DNA from: Acinetobacter bouvetii
Lineage (GTDB): Bacteria > Pseudomonadota > Gammaproteobacteria > Pseudomonadales > Moraxellaceae
DNA length: 64,000 bases
Assembly (NCBI RefSeq): GCF_902753875.1
Contig: NZ_CADDTS010000032.1
Location: 1-64,000, forward strand
Direction: 5' to 3'
The position numbers and the translations under genes are program-made. Positions 8,182-17,184 of this stretch are shown here, piece after piece; position 1 is the stretch's first letter; each line of letters opens with the position of its first letter. The notes below the pieces were generated by a model, which was not told the origin of the DNA, made no database searches, and worked only from the letters and a program-made list of their open reading frames with translations.

Positions 8182-9504
8182 ATGGAAGCAATACCTCGTC
8201 TCACCCGTGAAGATAAACGCACGCTGGGCTTGTCCTCTTTAGGCGGCGCACTCGAATTTTACGATTTCGTCATTTACGTATTTTACGCAAAAATCATTTC
8301 CGAACTGTTTTTTCCCAGTGGCTTAAGCCCTTTTTGGGCCATGCTGAACACGTATGGAATTTTTGCCGCAGGCTATTTCTTTCGCCCATTGGGTGGAGTG
8401 GTTATGGCGCATTTTGGTGATCTGATTGGGCGTAAGCGTTTATTCAGTCTATCCATTTTACTGATGGCGCTACCGACCTTAATGATCGGGGTGATGCCGA
8501 CCTTTGAAAGCATTGGCTATGCAGCACCATTATTACTGTTGCTGATGCGTGTGGTTCAGGGTATTGCAATTGGCGGGGAAATTCCTGCAGCGTGGACTTT
8601 TGTTTCCGAGCATGTGCCTGAAAGAAAAATCGGCTTTGCCAATGGCTTGCTTACTGCGGGTTTATCTTTAGGGATTTTGCTGGGTGCGCTCATGTCACTG
8701 TTTATTTCCATCAAGTTTTCAGAACCTGAAATTCATGACTGGGCATGGCGTATTCCCTTTATTGCTGGCGGGATTTTCGGATTAATCGCACTTTATTTAC
8801 GCAGTTATTTGAAAGAAACACCCGTCTTTAAAGCCATGCAGCAACGTAAGGAACTCTCTAAAGAAATGCCGGTGAAACAGGTATTAACCGAGCATAAAAC
8901 TGCGGTCGTGATTGGCATGTTATTTACCTGGTTTTTGACGGGCTGTGTGGTGGTGCTGATTTTAGCCATGCCGAATCTCCTGACCGGAGCTTTTGGTTTT
9001 GAACGTGCCGATGCCTTTAAAATGCAAAGTGCTGCAATCATCATGCAAATGCTGGGCTGTATTTTGGCAGGGTTGCTGGCTGACCGTTTTGGCGCAGGCA
9101 AAGTGATTTTATCGGGTTCACTGGCAGTTGCCGTACTTGCCGGCATTTTCTATAACAGTCTGGGATATGTCGCACCTGCAACTGTGTTTATGCTGTATAT
9201 GTTGCTGGGCTTATTTTCAGGTACGGTAGGTATGGTGTCTTATAGTATGGTGAAAATGTTTCCTGCCCAGATTCGTTTCTCCGGTATTTCATTTTCCTAT
9301 AATCTGGCCTATGCCATAGCCGGCGGAATCACCTTGCCTCTGGTGCAGTGGTTAAGCCTGTATAGCAAAATTGGTGCGATGTATTATATTTGGGTCGTGT
9401 GTCTGGTGTCGTTCTTTACTGCAATGTTGTATCTGGGCAAATTTGAAAAACAACCTTTTGCCAATCCTGCTGCCTCACCTACACAAAATCCTGTCAACGA
9501 TTAA
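8182..9504 (+). CDS. MFS transporter, metabolite:H+ symporter (MHS/ProP-like) family
   Basis: This 440-residue protein has about 12 membrane segments. It carries the MHS hallmark near the N-terminus (GGALEFYDFVIYVFYA) and the loop motif GDLIGRKR. It also has RVVQGIAIGGEIP, typical of proline/betaine, citrate, ketoglutarate or shikimate symporters. These import organic solutes with protons; the actual substrate cannot be read from the sequence. It stands as a single transcription unit closed by the terminator at 9505-9538. Confidence 0.88.
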   Translation: MEAIPRLTREDKRTLGLSSLGGALEFYDFVIYVFYAKIISELFFPSGLSPFWAMLNTYGIFAAGYFFRPLGGVVMAHFGDLIGRKRLFSLSILLMALPTLMIGVMPTFESIGYAAPLLLLLMRVVQGIAIGGEIPAAWTFVSEHVPERKIGFANGLLTAGLSLGILLGALMSLFISIKFSEPEIHDWAWRIPFIAGGIFGLIALYLRSYLKETPVFKAMQQRKELSKEMPVKQVLTEHKTAVVIGMLFTWFLTGCVVVLILAMPNLLTGAFGFERADAFKMQSAAIIMQMLGCILAGLLADRFGAGKVILSGSLAVAVLAGIFYNSLGYVAPATVFMLYMLLGLFSGTVGMVSYSMVKMFPAQIRFSGISFSYNLAYAIAGGITLPLVQWLSLYSKIGAMYYIWVVCLVSFFTAMLYLGKFEKQPFANPAASPTQNPVND

Positions 9505-9538
9505 GCTTAAAAAGCCCTTCAGTTGAAGGGCTTTTATC
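9505..9538. terminator. Terminator between the MHS transporter and the DUF2505 gene
   Basis: AAAAAGCCCTTCA-GT-TGAAGGGCTTTT directly follows the transporter stop codon. The stem has an A-run on one side and a T-run on the other, so it can serve both convergent genes. Confidence 0.85.
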
Positions 9539-9540
9539 TA

Positions 9541-10038
9541 TTAGGCGGAAAGATTTTTCTTCAGTTCGTCTTCTACAATTTCAATTTCCAGCGCACTAAA
9601 TTTTCGAATTTCGCCTTCTGCATGTTTTTCTAGCATACCTGAAATCAAAGGAACTTTGACTTTGACATGCCAGTTCAAGGTGATATGAACTTGTTGATCA
9701 TTCCCTGTTACTGCACGTTCACAGTTCGCTTCTAAAGGAAGATTGGCACCTAATTCAATAGTCGAGGTTAAAGCAGTTAAATTGGTAATATCGGTACGCT
9801 TAACACGGAACGCATCTTTCAGAAATTTCTTGGCGATATCCGGAATGTTGACATCCAGATTATAGGCACGGCGTAAGGTATAAGTTCCACCTTGAATCTG
9901 GGATTCAATGATTTCCAGATTCTCTCCCGGAATACGTCTGCACACAGCTTCATGCAAAGTAGTATCTGCAGCAAGCTGTTTGAACTGGTCAATTGAAACA
10001 CCCTGAATTGTAGAATTCACAGTAAAACGATGTCCCAT
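9541..10038 (-). CDS. DUF2505 domain protein
   Basis: The 165-residue soluble protein matches the DUF2505 pattern: an SRPBCC-like small protein beginning MGHRFTVNST, with alternating strands and a C-terminal amphipathic helix rich in Glu/Lys (EIEIVEDELKKNLSA). The family probably binds a hydrophobic ligand by fold analogy, but no function is established that I know. It follows the small frameshifted gene (10110-10446) on the same strand and may be its operon partner. Confidence 0.75.
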   Translation of the reverse strand: MGHRFTVNSTIQGVSIDQFKQLAADTTLHEAVCRRIPGENLEIIESQIQGGTYTLRRAYNLDVNIPDIAKKFLKDAFRVKRTDITNLTALTSTIELGANLPLEANCERAVTGNDQQVHITLNWHVKVKVPLISGMLEKHAEGEIRKFSALEIEIVEDELKKNLSA

Positions 10039-10109
10039 CTTTTATTTTCCTTTGTTTTTTTAGTGAGTACTTTGAAAGAGCTTAAATTATTGATCATCAC
10101 TGATCGAAT

Positions 10110-10446
10110 TTATTTTGCCGTGCAGTCTAATGGAATTTTGATGATGTTGTCATTGGCTGTGTATACCGAGCCATTAATCACGAATGCCACATCGTATTTC
10201 AATTTGTTCAGTACAGGAAATGCTGAGAAAATGGTTTCGGTATTCAATGAGCGCATAAAATTGTTCGGCGCCATCATCCAGACCGGTCGTGGTCCATGTC
10301 GTACCGTTAGGAAAGTCCTTTAGCCATTCTGCTTTATAAAAGTCAGACACTGAATCAAAATGGATATATTTTTCAGGTTCCGCCTGAATCCGGGATGCCA
10401 GGTCATCAAATTGCTTGATTTGATGTTGGATAAAATCAATCAGCAT
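10110..10446 (-). pseudogene. Small hypothetical gene, apparently frameshifted near its 3' end
   Basis: The open frame from 10446 codes for 90 residues (MLIDFIQHQIKQFDDL...) and ends at 10174 with an unprotein-like tail (CTEQIEIRCGIRD). In another frame of the same strand the sequence continues as NKLKYDVAFVINGS, then VYTANDNIIKIPLDCTAK, and stops at 10110-10112, just before the next gene. Total length 337 is one base more than a multiple of three, which fits a single-base insertion in a 111-codon gene, somewhere around 10190-10240. It may be a real mutation, a sequencing error, or a genuine 90-aa protein. I do not recognise the family. Confidence 0.5.
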
Positions 10447-10463
10447 CCCTCGACTCCTTAACT

Positions 10464-11048
10464 TTAAACCCCTTTAAATTGGGTCAGTGCCTGTTTCTTT
10501 TTCACCTGTTCCCACTGCCACCAGCCAAATGCAGCCAAACCGACAAATGCAGCATATAAACCGGCAGTCAGGAATAAATCTTTATAAATAAACATGCCGA
10601 CATAAATAATATCGACAAACACCCACAGAATCCACGTTGCAATATGCTTACGACTGGTCCAGTAGGTTGCCAGCAGGCTAAATGCCGCCAGCTGTGAATC
10701 AAGCATTGGCACCGCGGCATCAGTAAAATGTTTTAGGGTTAAACCAAAAATTAAACCGCCAATTGCAGCCAGCAGCATTTGGAAAATCACTGTTTTTGTG
10801 GCAATCGGTTCAATGCGGATGTCATGATCTTGCTGTTTTCCCTTCAGCCAGTGATAGAAACCATAGAAATTCACCCCCATAAAGAAGAACTGCAAAATGG
10901 TTTCACCATACAGCTTAAATTCGTAAAATAAATAAGCATATAAAACAAATGCCGCAAAGTTGAACCACCAGCACCACATGTTGCGTTTAACGGTGAGTGC
11001 CACCCCAATCAGACTAATAATAACCGCAACAATTTCTAAAGGTGACAT
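10464..11048 (-). CDS. pnuC: PnuC-family nicotinamide riboside/vitamin transporter
   Basis: PnuC proteins take up nicotinamide riboside by facilitated diffusion for NAD salvage; relatives move thiamine or riboflavin. The ~194-residue product has about seven hydrophobic segments. It has the family pattern of aromatic residues, MWCWWFNFAAFVLYAYLFYE near the N-terminus and a WILWVFVDIIYVGMF helix near the C-terminus. The frame opens at a TTG (11057), but ATG at 11048 gives the natural start MSPLEIV. No nadR-type kinase is adjacent, so the substrate is not fixed. It lies 17 bases upstream of the frameshifted small gene. Confidence 0.88.
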   Translation of the reverse strand: MSPLEIVAVIISLIGVALTVKRNMWCWWFNFAAFVLYAYLFYEFKLYGETILQFFFMGVNFYGFYHWLKGKQQDHDIRIEPIATKTVIFQMLLAAIGGLIFGLTLKHFTDAAVPMLDSQLAAFSLLATYWTSRKHIATWILWVFVDIIYVGMFIYKDLFLTAGLYAAFVGLAAFGWWQWEQVKKKQALTQFKGV

Positions 11049-11270
11049 AGCAATCAACAGGCATTTAAACAGTGTTGCTATTATGAAAAAAATAGCGCTG
11101 AACGCAAGCTAAATTATCACCATTCTGTCCCCTTGCTCGCCAATCAGTACAGCGCCATTAGCTGTTGATTTTCTCATTGCCATAGCCATTGAAAATGTGA
11201 CTGCTCAGGTTTGACAGTTTTCTAACAATCGTTTAAAAACTTATTAAGTGATCAATCTGGAAGAATAAAA

Positions 11271-12056
11271 ATGTCCCAACAACAAGGAAAAGTCAGTCGA
11301 GAAATCCGCGGAACACTGTTGCTGATTGGCCTCGACCGTGCCGAAAAACGAAATGCCTTTGACAGTCATATGATTCAAGACCTGTCACTGGCGCTGACGG
11401 AATATGAAAATCATCCGGAATTACGCTGTGCCGTGATCTTTGCACATGGTGAACATTTTACTGCTGGCCTGGATCTGGTTGAATTACAGCCTAAACTGGA
11501 AAGCGGCGTGTTTGATTTTGATCAGCAGCAGATTAACCCTTGGGGCACCACCTCACGTCCACGCAAGAAACCGGTGATTGTGGCCGTACAAGGCTTTTGC
11601 TATACCGCCGGTATTGAACTGATGCTGAATGCCGATATTGCCATTGCTCAGGACAATACCCAGTTTGCCCAGATGGAAGTTCAACGCGGTATTTTACCTT
11701 TTGGCGGTGCAACCGTGCGTTTTGTACAGGCCGCAGGCTGGTCCAAGGCCATGCGCTATTTGCTTACAGGTGATTCGTTTGATGCTGCAACTGCGCTGGA
11801 TTTAAACCTGATTACTGAAATCACGTCTCAACCACCACTACAACGTGCCATTGAGCTGGCCGAACGCATTGCTCAGGCTGCCCCTCTGGCTGTCCAAGCC
11901 ACACTTGCTTCTGCCAAAGAAGCCGCAGAACACGGTGCAGAAACTGCATTTGCCCATTTGCAGCAACATTTAAACCCGCTCTTAAAAACACAGGATATAC
12001 AGGAAGGCGTCATGGCCATGCTGCAACGACGTGCCCCTGAATTTAAAGGTCGCTAA
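11271..12056 (+). CDS. Enoyl-CoA hydratase/isomerase (crotonase) family protein
   Basis: Crotonase-fold enzymes act on acyl-CoA thioesters. The oxyanion-hole segments are visible as HFTAGLDLVEL (about 63-73) and CYTAGIELMLNADIAIA (about 112-128), and the 261-residue length is typical. The residue at the usual catalytic Glu positions is not obvious, so I cannot say hydratase, isomerase or hydrolase. It is the first of three co-directional genes with a hydrolase and a TetR regulator, a likely operon for catabolism of an acyl or ester compound. Confidence 0.85.
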   Translation: MSQQQGKVSREIRGTLLLIGLDRAEKRNAFDSHMIQDLSLALTEYENHPELRCAVIFAHGEHFTAGLDLVELQPKLESGVFDFDQQQINPWGTTSRPRKKPVIVAVQGFCYTAGIELMLNADIAIAQDNTQFAQMEVQRGILPFGGATVRFVQAAGWSKAMRYLLTGDSFDAATALDLNLITEITSQPPLQRAIELAERIAQAAPLAVQATLASAKEAAEHGAETAFAHLQQHLNPLLKTQDIQEGVMAMLQRRAPEFKGR

Positions 12057-12100
12057 TTTAAAAATTCATCCTTTTGCATACCCATAACAACGAGTTTGCC

Positions 12101-13003
12101 ATGCCAAATACCCATCAGAAACGACAAAACCCACCATTTACAAGCAGTTCCCAAGCCTTCCTCGCCACGGATGGTTACCCGCTGGCTGGAACGCTGTATA
12201 CACCACGCCACGGATTCAAGGCCAATCTTGTTCTCTCCAGTGCCACCGGCGTTCCGCAAGAATTTTACCGTCGCTTTGCCGAATACATGACCCAATTTGG
12301 TTATCAGCTCCTGACTTTTGATTATCGAGGTGTGGGGCAATCGGCGCCTAAAACACTCAAAGGCTTTAAAATGTCCTATCTGGATTGGGGAACGCTGGAT
12401 CTAGCCGGCGCGATTGATTATCTGGCTCAAGATCAACTGCCGCTATTTATGGTCGGTCATTCTTATGGTGGACAGGCCCTCGGTTTGGTACCCAATCATG
12501 CCAAAGTCAGCGCTATGTATTGTTTTGGAACTGGGGCCGGCTGGCATGGCTATATGCCTTTAAAGGAAAAAATCAAGGTTCAGGTGATCTGGAATATTAT
12601 TTTCCCACCGATGGTGGCCATGAAAGGTTACTTGCCATGGAGCAAGTTGAATATGGGTGCAGATTTGCCGATTGATGTCTATAAACAGTGGCGAAAATGG
12701 TGTAAAAATCCCACCTACTTTTTTGCAGATCCTGACCAGCAGCGTTTAATCGGGCAATATGCACAAGTGAAAACGCCGATTTATGCTGTCTCTGCGCTGG
12801 ATGATGACTGGGCTTTGCCGAATTCACGCCATGCCTTTATGCAACATTACCGGCAAGCCCCAATGCAGTTCATCAATATTTCAGCTGCCGATTATGGCCT
12901 GAAACAGATTGGACATATGGGGTATTTCCGCAAAGGTTCAGAAAAAATCTGGGATGATATCCGGAATACTTTCGATGATCTGCTTGCCTCACAAAACCAC
13001 TAG
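12101..13003 (+). CDS. Alpha/beta hydrolase (COG4757-like)
   Basis: The product contains the nucleophile elbow GHSYGGQ and a preceding FDYRGVGQS strand, typical of alpha/beta hydrolases. The long region after the elbow (WHGYMPLKEKIKVQVIWN...) and the C-terminal IGHMGYFR, likely containing the catalytic His, match the uncharacterised COG4757 group. An in-frame TTG lies 27 bases upstream, but ATG at 12101 with ACGAG before it is the better start. It is sandwiched between the crotonase gene and the tetR gene 12 bases downstream. The substrate is unknown. Confidence 0.8.
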   Translation: MPNTHQKRQNPPFTSSSQAFLATDGYPLAGTLYTPRHGFKANLVLSSATGVPQEFYRRFAEYMTQFGYQLLTFDYRGVGQSAPKTLKGFKMSYLDWGTLDLAGAIDYLAQDQLPLFMVGHSYGGQALGLVPNHAKVSAMYCFGTGAGWHGYMPLKEKIKVQVIWNIIFPPMVAMKGYLPWSKLNMGADLPIDVYKQWRKWCKNPTYFFADPDQQRLIGQYAQVKTPIYAVSALDDDWALPNSRHAFMQHYRQAPMQFINISAADYGLKQIGHMGYFRKGSEKIWDDIRNTFDDLLASQNH

Positions 13004-13015
13004 GAATCCAAACTA

Positions 13016-13579
13016 ATGCGTCCACAGAAACTCAGCCGTGAGCAAATTCTCAATGCCTGTGCCTTGCAGTTTAAAAGGTATGGCTATGCTGGAACCAGCA
13101 TGGAGATGCTCGCCAAAGCCTGTGGACTGACCAAAGCTTCTTTTTACTATTACTATCCCAGCAAAGAAGCCTTATTGCTGGATGTACTTGAACTGACCCA
13201 ACACTATTTAAATAGCCATTTATTTAAACTAAATGAAAATACTCAAATTTCAGCCGCAGAATATTTTGACCAGATGCATACCCGTGCCGTCCAGTTTTTT
13301 AGTTATGAAGTCAAAGGCTGTCTGGTCGGTATGTTGTCACTGGAAGCACGCTATCATTCGGCCGATTTGTTAGATAAAATTCGCGCGATCTTTCAGCATT
13401 GGGAAATGGCTTTTTATCAATTATTTAGGCTTCAACTACAAGAAGATGAGGCCAAAATTTTAGCCAAGCAAAGTGTGGCCGATTATGAAGGAGCCATTTT
13501 AATGTATCGCCTGAATGATGATCTGTTTTATCTGGATCAGGTCAAACAACGCATTTTGAAACAGTTAACTGCTGCCTAA
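13016..13579 (+). CDS. TetR-family transcriptional regulator
   Basis: The first 60 residues form a TetR DNA-binding domain: REQILNACALQFKRYGYAGTS, MEMLAKACGLTKASFYYYYPSKEALL. The remaining ~125 residues are the variable ligand-binding part. It starts 12 bases after the hydrolase stop codon and so is probably translated from the same message as the crotonase and hydrolase genes. By family habit it may repress that operon; no clear palindrome was found ahead of 11271. Confidence 0.88.
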   Translation: MRPQKLSREQILNACALQFKRYGYAGTSMEMLAKACGLTKASFYYYYPSKEALLLDVLELTQHYLNSHLFKLNENTQISAAEYFDQMHTRAVQFFSYEVKGCLVGMLSLEARYHSADLLDKIRAIFQHWEMAFYQLFRLQLQEDEAKILAKQSVADYEGAILMYRLNDDLFYLDQVKQRILKQLTAA

Positions 13580-13629
13580 TGATTGACAGCTTGAGGCTAC
13601 TACGTGAAAGACTACATTGTAGTACTTAA

Positions 13630-14112
13630 TTAAACCCGGCTATGCAGTTCCTTGAATTCACGTTTATGTTCATCGCCAAAACGGTCCACATGGGTATAAA
13701 ACACCCCATAGCGTCCCACATAGTATTCCAAAGACTGATCGTAAAAGGTCCAGAAAATCGACCATTCTTCTAAATCAAGCTTACGGATCTGGGTTCGGGC
13801 CTTGGCCGGCATTTTTTTATATACCCCTTCTTGAAGCACAACGGCCTGATTTAAATTCCGTTCAGTCAATTGACGTTCAAAAAACAGCTCGCAGACATCA
13901 TCAAATAATTGCTGCTCATATTCTTCTACTTCATCAATCCGTACTTCATGTGTTGATAATGGCTTGGTTAATGTAGGTGCTGAGTTGTTCAAATCGGCTA
14001 ACTGATTGATTTTGAATTGATGATAATGTTGATGAAAAATAATTTTAAAAACAACTTTCCACAGCCCTATCAACACAATGCAAATACACAACCACAATAA
14101 TATTTTTATCAT
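13630..14112 (-). CDS. Hypothetical membrane-anchored protein, 160 aa
   Basis: The protein has one N-terminal membrane helix (about residues 3-25, ILLWLCICIVLIGLWKVVF) and a soluble, charged C-terminal part rich in Glu, Arg and aromatic residues (EEWSIFWTFYDQSLEYYVGRYGVF). No signal cleavage or catalytic motif is seen. I do not recognise the family. It is convergent with the tetR gene and stands alone. Confidence 0.6.
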   Translation of the reverse strand: MIKILLWLCICIVLIGLWKVVFKIIFHQHYHQFKINQLADLNNSAPTLTKPLSTHEVRIDEVEEYEQQLFDDVCELFFERQLTERNLNQAVVLQEGVYKKMPAKARTQIRKLDLEEWSIFWTFYDQSLEYYVGRYGVFYTHVDRFGDEHKREFKELHSRV

Positions 14113-14231
14113 AGCGCCACTCTCTCGAGTAAACAGTTATTATCTTTATATTATATAAAACAATTAGAATAAAAATTATACAAATTTTAAAAAATTATGC
14201 TATAGAAATAATACATCTTCAGAATTTTTTC

Positions 14232-14372
14232 ATGTTTGCTATGGCATACCCTCAATCTACTTATTCGGCCTGGAACGCTTTGGACATTCAAGTCTGCAAA
14301 GCCGATGCCCGACGTGTGGACTTTTTCAATGAGGTGCCTTGCTATTTAGATGGTGATTGTAACTTAGAGTAA
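14232..14372 (+). CDS. Possible small protein, 46 aa, with three cysteines
   Basis: An ATG at 14232 opens 46 codons ending NLE-stop: MFAMAYPQSTYSAWNALDIQ followed by VCKADARRVDFFN and EVPCYLDGDCNLE. The reading is protein-like, contains Cys22, Cys38 and Cys43, and is followed 20 bases later by a clean terminator, which argues for an independent transcript. A second ATG (MAYPQ) is 9 bases in. There is no clear ribosome site. Function unknown. Confidence 0.5.
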   Translation: MFAMAYPQSTYSAWNALDIQVCKADARRVDFFNEVPCYLDGDCNLE

Positions 14373-14392
14373 TGATCACAAAAGCCATTCCC

Positions 14393-14420
14393 AAGGTCGC
14401 CTCAACAGCGACCTTTTTTA
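14393..14420 (+). terminator. Terminator after the 46-aa small gene
   Basis: AAGGTCGC-CTCAACA-GCGACCTTTTTT is a stem of eight pairs followed by a T-run, lying ahead of the EamA transporter gene at 14446. Confidence 0.85.
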
Positions 14421-14445
14421 TTGCCTAAAGATAAGGAAATAACAA

Positions 14446-15399
14446 ATGAATAGTCCATTGAATAAAAATGACTTCCCCAAGCCGCTGTCTGCACCGGTTG
14501 TAGCATCTATTATCCAATCCTCACGCCTCGCTACAGCCGGTCAATTTATTAGTGTCGTACTGATTTGGTCACTCACTCCACTTGCAGCGGTCTGGACAGT
14601 GCATGAACTTCATTGGGCGTGGGGTTTATTTATTCGATTTAGTTTAGCCATCCCCATCGCCATGATTTTTATGACTGTGTTCAAACTTAAAATACCCCTG
14701 CATCCACAGGCGTTGCTGAGCTATGCGGCTGGTGCGCTTGGCTTGTTTCTATCTATGAGTTTTTGCTATATGGGAGCATCCAAAGTTTCATCAGCCATGA
14801 TTTCAATTATTTATGGAATTGCACCCTTAGTATCGGGTTTGCTCTCGATTTTTCTATTTAAAAATGAACGATTTAGTGCTTATCAATGGCTGGGGCTAAT
14901 ACTGGGCATCACGGGTCTGATTTTTGCCTTGGGACTAAGTTCCGAAAACTTGAAATTAGATTATTTTGGCGTTGTTTTAGAAATAATAGCCATGCTGTTT
15001 TATGTACTTTCGGCATTTGCGGTACTTCAGGTTAATGCCAATATTCATCCGATTAGCCAAATGACTGGTTCGACAATAATGTCATGGTTAGGCTATAGCC
15101 TGTTACTGCCTTTTTTCTGGGCAGATCTACCCACTCAATTTCCCTCCCTTCAAACGACTGTTGCCCTGATCTATAGCGCATTATTTTCTTCAGTATTGGC
15201 AATGATTTGTTATTACCAGCTGTTGAACAAGGTCAATCCCACCACCCTAATGCTCATTACCATCATGACACCTGTACTGGCAACCCTTTGGGGAAGCTGG
15301 CTCAACCATGAGTCACTGGGGGCAGATCTCATTATTGGCTTGGTTTTACTCTGTAGTGGTTTGGTTCTTTATTCTTTGGCTAAACGATCAGAAGTTTAA
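14446..15399 (+). CDS. EamA-family (DMT superfamily) transporter
   Basis: The 317-residue protein has ten hydrophobic segments arranged as two five-helix EamA repeats, the standard layout of 10-TM drug/metabolite exporters. The second-repeat signature ALFSSVLAMICYYQLLNKVNPTTLMLITIMTPV is clear. A ~30-residue hydrophilic N-terminal tail precedes the first helix. Members export amino acids, purines or other metabolites; the substrate here is unknown. It has a good ribosome site (AAGGAAATAACAA before ATG) and stands alone. Confidence 0.88.
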   Translation: MNSPLNKNDFPKPLSAPVVASIIQSSRLATAGQFISVVLIWSLTPLAAVWTVHELHWAWGLFIRFSLAIPIAMIFMTVFKLKIPLHPQALLSYAAGALGLFLSMSFCYMGASKVSSAMISIIYGIAPLVSGLLSIFLFKNERFSAYQWLGLILGITGLIFALGLSSENLKLDYFGVVLEIIAMLFYVLSAFAVLQVNANIHPISQMTGSTIMSWLGYSLLLPFFWADLPTQFPSLQTTVALIYSALFSSVLAMICYYQLLNKVNPTTLMLITIMTPVLATLWGSWLNHESLGADLIIGLVLLCSGLVLYSLAKRSEV

Positions 15400-15403
15400 A
15401 TAA

Positions 15404-15438
15404 AAAAATCCCGAGTGTGATGCCGACTCGGGATTGTT
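15404..15438 (-). terminator. Terminator of the pga operon
   Basis: Read on the minus strand, CCCGAGTCGGCATCACACTCGGG is followed by ATTTTTTTA, a classical terminator 40 bases past the pgaD stop codon. On the plus strand the T-run is weak, so it acts mainly on pgaBCD. Confidence 0.8.
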
Positions 15439-15477
15439 CAATTCATTAACACAAATGAATGTTTTTCTATTCAGCCA

Positions 15478-15891
15478 CTATTCAATGCGAATCATTTTGC
15501 CATGATCATCATAATGCACCACACTGATTTTCTGCTGACGCCCCTGCTCAATATCCTGTACCGGCAATTCAAAATGCTGTCCATAATCAGACAGACTTTT
15601 GGCCGCACTATGCTTGATGGTTTTAGCAGGCACAAAATTCGACCACAGTAACAAGGCAACAGCGCATGCTAGTAGTGCACTTATCCCATGTTCAATCCCC
15701 ATACCAAAGGCTGAAAAAAGTTGATGTACGACATGTTGCTTTTGCAGACTTACGATACCAAGCACAATCAGTAGTGGTCGCCATAACAATAACCAGACTA
15801 CCCAGAGCATGGCCGTAGAGGTATTGGAGGCATAACGTTTATGCCATGGTAAATAGTGGCGCAAGTCAATAATTAAAGGATTACTTTTCAT
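15478..15891 (-). CDS. pgaD: PgaD, accessory protein of PNAG synthase
   Basis: PgaD is a small inner-membrane protein that partners PgaC in making poly-beta-1,6-N-acetylglucosamine and, in E. coli, takes part in c-di-GMP activation. The 137-residue product has two membrane segments (about 23-45 and 68-88) and a soluble C-terminal tail, as expected. It starts inside the last codons of pgaC (11-base overlap), indicating translational coupling. Sequence identity within this family is low, so the call leans on size, topology and gene order. Confidence 0.85.
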   Translation of the reverse strand: MKSNPLIIDLRHYLPWHKRYASNTSTAMLWVVWLLLWRPLLIVLGIVSLQKQHVVHQLFSAFGMGIEHGISALLACAVALLLWSNFVPAKTIKHSAAKSLSDYGQHFELPVQDIEQGRQQKISVVHYDDHGKMIRIE

Positions 15892-17173
15892 GAATCACGC
15901 TCTCAGGCTTGATGGTTGAATTACGTATGCCACGATCCGGACTGACCCAACGTGCACGCTGTCCATGACCACGTAATAATACTTTTGGAAAGGCTACGAT
16001 ACTGGCAGACAAGGTAATTAACCAAAACACAAAAGGATACCAAATCATCCAGAAATAGTTTTTACTAAGTGCAGGTTCATAACGGCTATCCATCCATTTA
16101 CTCAAAGCAAATTGCAACAGACAGGTCACGCCTAAGAGCATGCCGGTGCCATAAGGCAAGAAAGGTGAACTAATACCATTGATACCGAGCGGTATAATAA
16201 AGTGCAGCACCCAAAGAATCGCCATAAACAACATGAGATAAGACCAAACCAGGGTCAAGACCAATTCACAGATTAAGGGCCATAAAAAATTCAGTTTTGG
16301 TTTGAACAAGACATCAATATTTTTGATGAGAACTTGTGCTCCCCCCATAGCCCAACGCAGGCGCTGTTTCCACAAGCCCTGAAAAGTTTCCGGCATTAAA
16401 ATCCAGACCAGAGCATTCGGTTCAAAATGAATATTCCAGCCTGCACGTTGCAGCTTCCAGGTAATATCAATATCTTCAGTCAACATATCCGGTGACCAAT
16501 AGCCCACCTCATGCACCGCACTCTTACGAAAGGCGGTAATCACGCCAGACACGGTAAATAAACGGCCAAAACTGCGCTGTGCCCGTTTAATCATGCCAAC
16601 AATGGATGAAAACTCTCCAACCTGTATCCGCCCGATCAAGGTTGAACGGGTACGAATCCGCGGATTCCCTGTGACTGCGGCAACCGTGTCATCTTCCAGA
16701 AAATGGCGTAGCATCCAGGTGGCTGCATGTGGATCCAGCAAGGCATCGCCATCAATTCCCAGCAAATATTCAGCATCGGTCAGCAGACTTCCTGCCTGCA
16801 AGGCCATGGCTTTGCCCTGATTATGCGCCAAGTGAACCACACGTAATTTTTCATGCTGACTGGCCAAACGGTTCAACACATCAGCGGTGTTGTCCGAACT
16901 GCCATCATTAATCGCAATCACTTCAAAGTTGGGATAGTCCAGAGCCAAGGCATGAGTTAAGGTTTCTTCAGCATTATCACCTTCATTAAAACAAGGCACC
17001 AATACCGCCACTTTAGGATAAAAAGACAATCTCTCCGGTTGTTGATAGACCGGCTCCTGTCGTTCTTTCCAATAAAAAATCAGTGCACCAATCATCCATA
17101 GATACGACATAAATAATGGATAATAAAACACAAAGTGCAATGCAGAATGCCAAAAATGCTGGAGCGTTGACAT
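15881..17173 (-). CDS. pgaC: PgaC, PNAG synthase glycosyltransferase (GT2)
   Basis: PgaC polymerises N-acetylglucosamine from UDP-GlcNAc into PNAG and threads it through the inner membrane. Motifs of processive GT2 enzymes are present: VPCFNEGDN, INDGSSDNT, IDGDALLDP, the acceptor-site TEDIDITWKLQ and QRLRW. There are membrane helices at the N-terminus (about 12-32) and four or so after residue 290. The 430-residue length is typical. It follows pgaB by 11 bases and overlaps pgaD, so the three are one operon. Confidence 0.92.
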   Translation of the reverse strand: MSTLQHFWHSALHFVFYYPLFMSYLWMIGALIFYWKERQEPVYQQPERLSFYPKVAVLVPCFNEGDNAEETLTHALALDYPNFEVIAINDGSSDNTADVLNRLASQHEKLRVVHLAHNQGKAMALQAGSLLTDAEYLLGIDGDALLDPHAATWMLRHFLEDDTVAAVTGNPRIRTRSTLIGRIQVGEFSSIVGMIKRAQRSFGRLFTVSGVITAFRKSAVHEVGYWSPDMLTEDIDITWKLQRAGWNIHFEPNALVWILMPETFQGLWKQRLRWAMGGAQVLIKNIDVLFKPKLNFLWPLICELVLTLVWSYLMLFMAILWVLHFIIPLGINGISSPFLPYGTGMLLGVTCLLQFALSKWMDSRYEPALSKNYFWMIWYPFVFWLITLSASIVAFPKVLLRGHGQRARWVSPDRGIRNSTIKPESVIHEK

Positions 17174-17184
17174 ATAAAATTCCT

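Noticed and set aside
10030..10323. Plus-strand open frame of 97 codons
   Set aside because: It overlaps the DUF2505 start and the frameshifted minus-strand gene and reads as an unprotein-like sequence.
11049..11270. Possible TPP or NAD riboswitch ahead of pnuC
   Set aside because: No CTGAGA/ACCTGA-type thi box or other recognisable riboswitch core was found in the leader.
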